Below are positions 63,756 through 64,000 of a DNA stretch of 64,000 nt, one piece after another. The DNA is taken from assembly GCA_964017065.1 (NCBI GenBank), contig OZ024792.1, positions 7,311,754 through 7,375,753 of the forward strand. Direction: 5' to 3'. The DNA is from Haliclona indistincta. Lineage: Eukaryota > Porifera > Demospongiae > Haplosclerida > Chalinidae. The notes under the pieces are model-generated. The model saw nothing but the letters and a program-made list of their open reading frames with translations. It ran no database searches and was not told the origin of the DNA. The position numbers were made by a program, and so were the translations under genes. Numbering within the stretch: the stretch's first letter is position 1; each line of letters opens with the position of its first letter.

Positions 63756-64000
63756 TCAATCAGTGATAATTAGTTTGCTGGTGTCCTTCTCTTCCAGTTC
63801 ATAGATGGGATCCGGAACATCTGATTTAGAGCCTTCCTGAAAATAAGGATTGATAGACGGAGTGAAAAAACTTTTTGGTTGTGAACTGCCTCTTCTCTTT
63901 CCCAGTCTGTAACACACCATGCAGCAGAGTGTCGCTACGACCAACCAAAAGATGGTTAAGAGTATAATAGCTGATGTCATGCTTAGCAGTATCAGCATGA
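63756..64000 (-). CDS. Single-pass membrane protein, 3' exon (gene continues beyond the window)
   Basis: Only the C-terminal exon is present. It encodes a hydrophobic segment (SAIILLTIFWLVVATLCCMV), a basic stop-transfer stretch (RLGKRRG) and a ~50-residue cytoplasmic tail ending TSKLIITD, TGA at 63756-63758. The tail contains INPYFQEG (NPxF/NPY-like) and PIYELEE (YxxL/YxxE-like), which could be endocytic or SH2-binding motifs. Orientation suggests a type I receptor whose ectodomain lies to the right. Family unknown. The internal ATG at 63998 is not necessarily a start. Confidence 0.6.
   Translation of the reverse strand, partial: MLILLSMTSAIILLTIFWLVVATLCCMVCYRLGKRRGSSQPKSFFTPSINPYFQEGSKSDVPDPIYELEEKDTSKLIITD

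Overview
This is eukaryotic, animal nuclear DNA. Nearly every gene is split by short GT-AG introns (mostly 45-100 bp), and the genes are packed a few hundred bases apart. The gene set (DMXL/rabconnectin, CHD1, MEK, casein kinase 1 gamma with a palmitoylated tail, RGM-like GPI protein, TRP-type channels, tandem death domains) points to a metazoan. The compact layout, the divergence of the RGM-like gene and the sponge-style death-domain protein suggest an early-branching animal, most likely a sponge. That placement is an inference.

Layout. 0-5.5 kb: ER cyclophilin (PPIB, +), then TIMM44 and GOLPH3 (both -). 6.4-16.6 kb: two tandem paralogous TRP-superfamily channel genes (+), with a relic or alternative coiled-coil exon after the second. 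16.9-19.3 kb: ERp57/PDIA3 (-), with a perfect CCAAT-N9-CCACG ER-stress element about 100 bp upstream of its ATG. 20.1-26.8 kb: CHD1 chromatin remodeller (-), head-to-head with an unrecognised basic repeat protein that carries SUMO-interaction-like motifs (27.0-30.2 kb, +). 30.7-34.0 kb: RGM/hemojuvelin-like GPI protein (-), head-to-head with MEK1/2 (34.5-38.0 kb, +). 38.3 kb: NDUFA8. 38.8-49.0 kb: the large DMXL gene (-), head-to-head with DTWD2. 50.5 kb: NDUFA13 (-), head-to-head with CSNK1G (51.6-56.5 kb). 56.9-58.4 kb: intronless GK5 (-), head-to-head with a UBE2U homologue that lacks the catalytic cysteine. 60.1-61.6 kb: tandem death-domain gene (-), head-to-head with NDUFA6. 61.6-62.2 kb: a large, apparently perfect foldback element. 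62.2-63.75 kb: largely non-coding DNA. Right edge: last exon of a single-pass membrane protein (-).

Organisation. From 20 kb onward genes alternate as divergent pairs sharing 72-550 bp promoters and convergent pairs sharing short 3' spacers. Housekeeping functions dominate: ER folding (PPIB, PDIA3), mitochondrial import and complex I (TIMM44, NDUFA8, NDUFA13, NDUFA6), Golgi/endosome (GOLPH3, DMXL), kinase signalling (MEK, CK1 gamma) and chromatin (CHD1). The least ordinary items are the catalytically dead UBE2U homologue, the RGM-like protein without the GDPH cleavage motif, the foldback hairpin with tandem repeats in its loop, the ER-stress element, the TRP tandem with its extra exon, and the multi-repeat protein beside CHD1. 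Exon joins were deduced by eye from splice sites and family similarity. CDS entries give the genomic span from start to stop codon, introns included.
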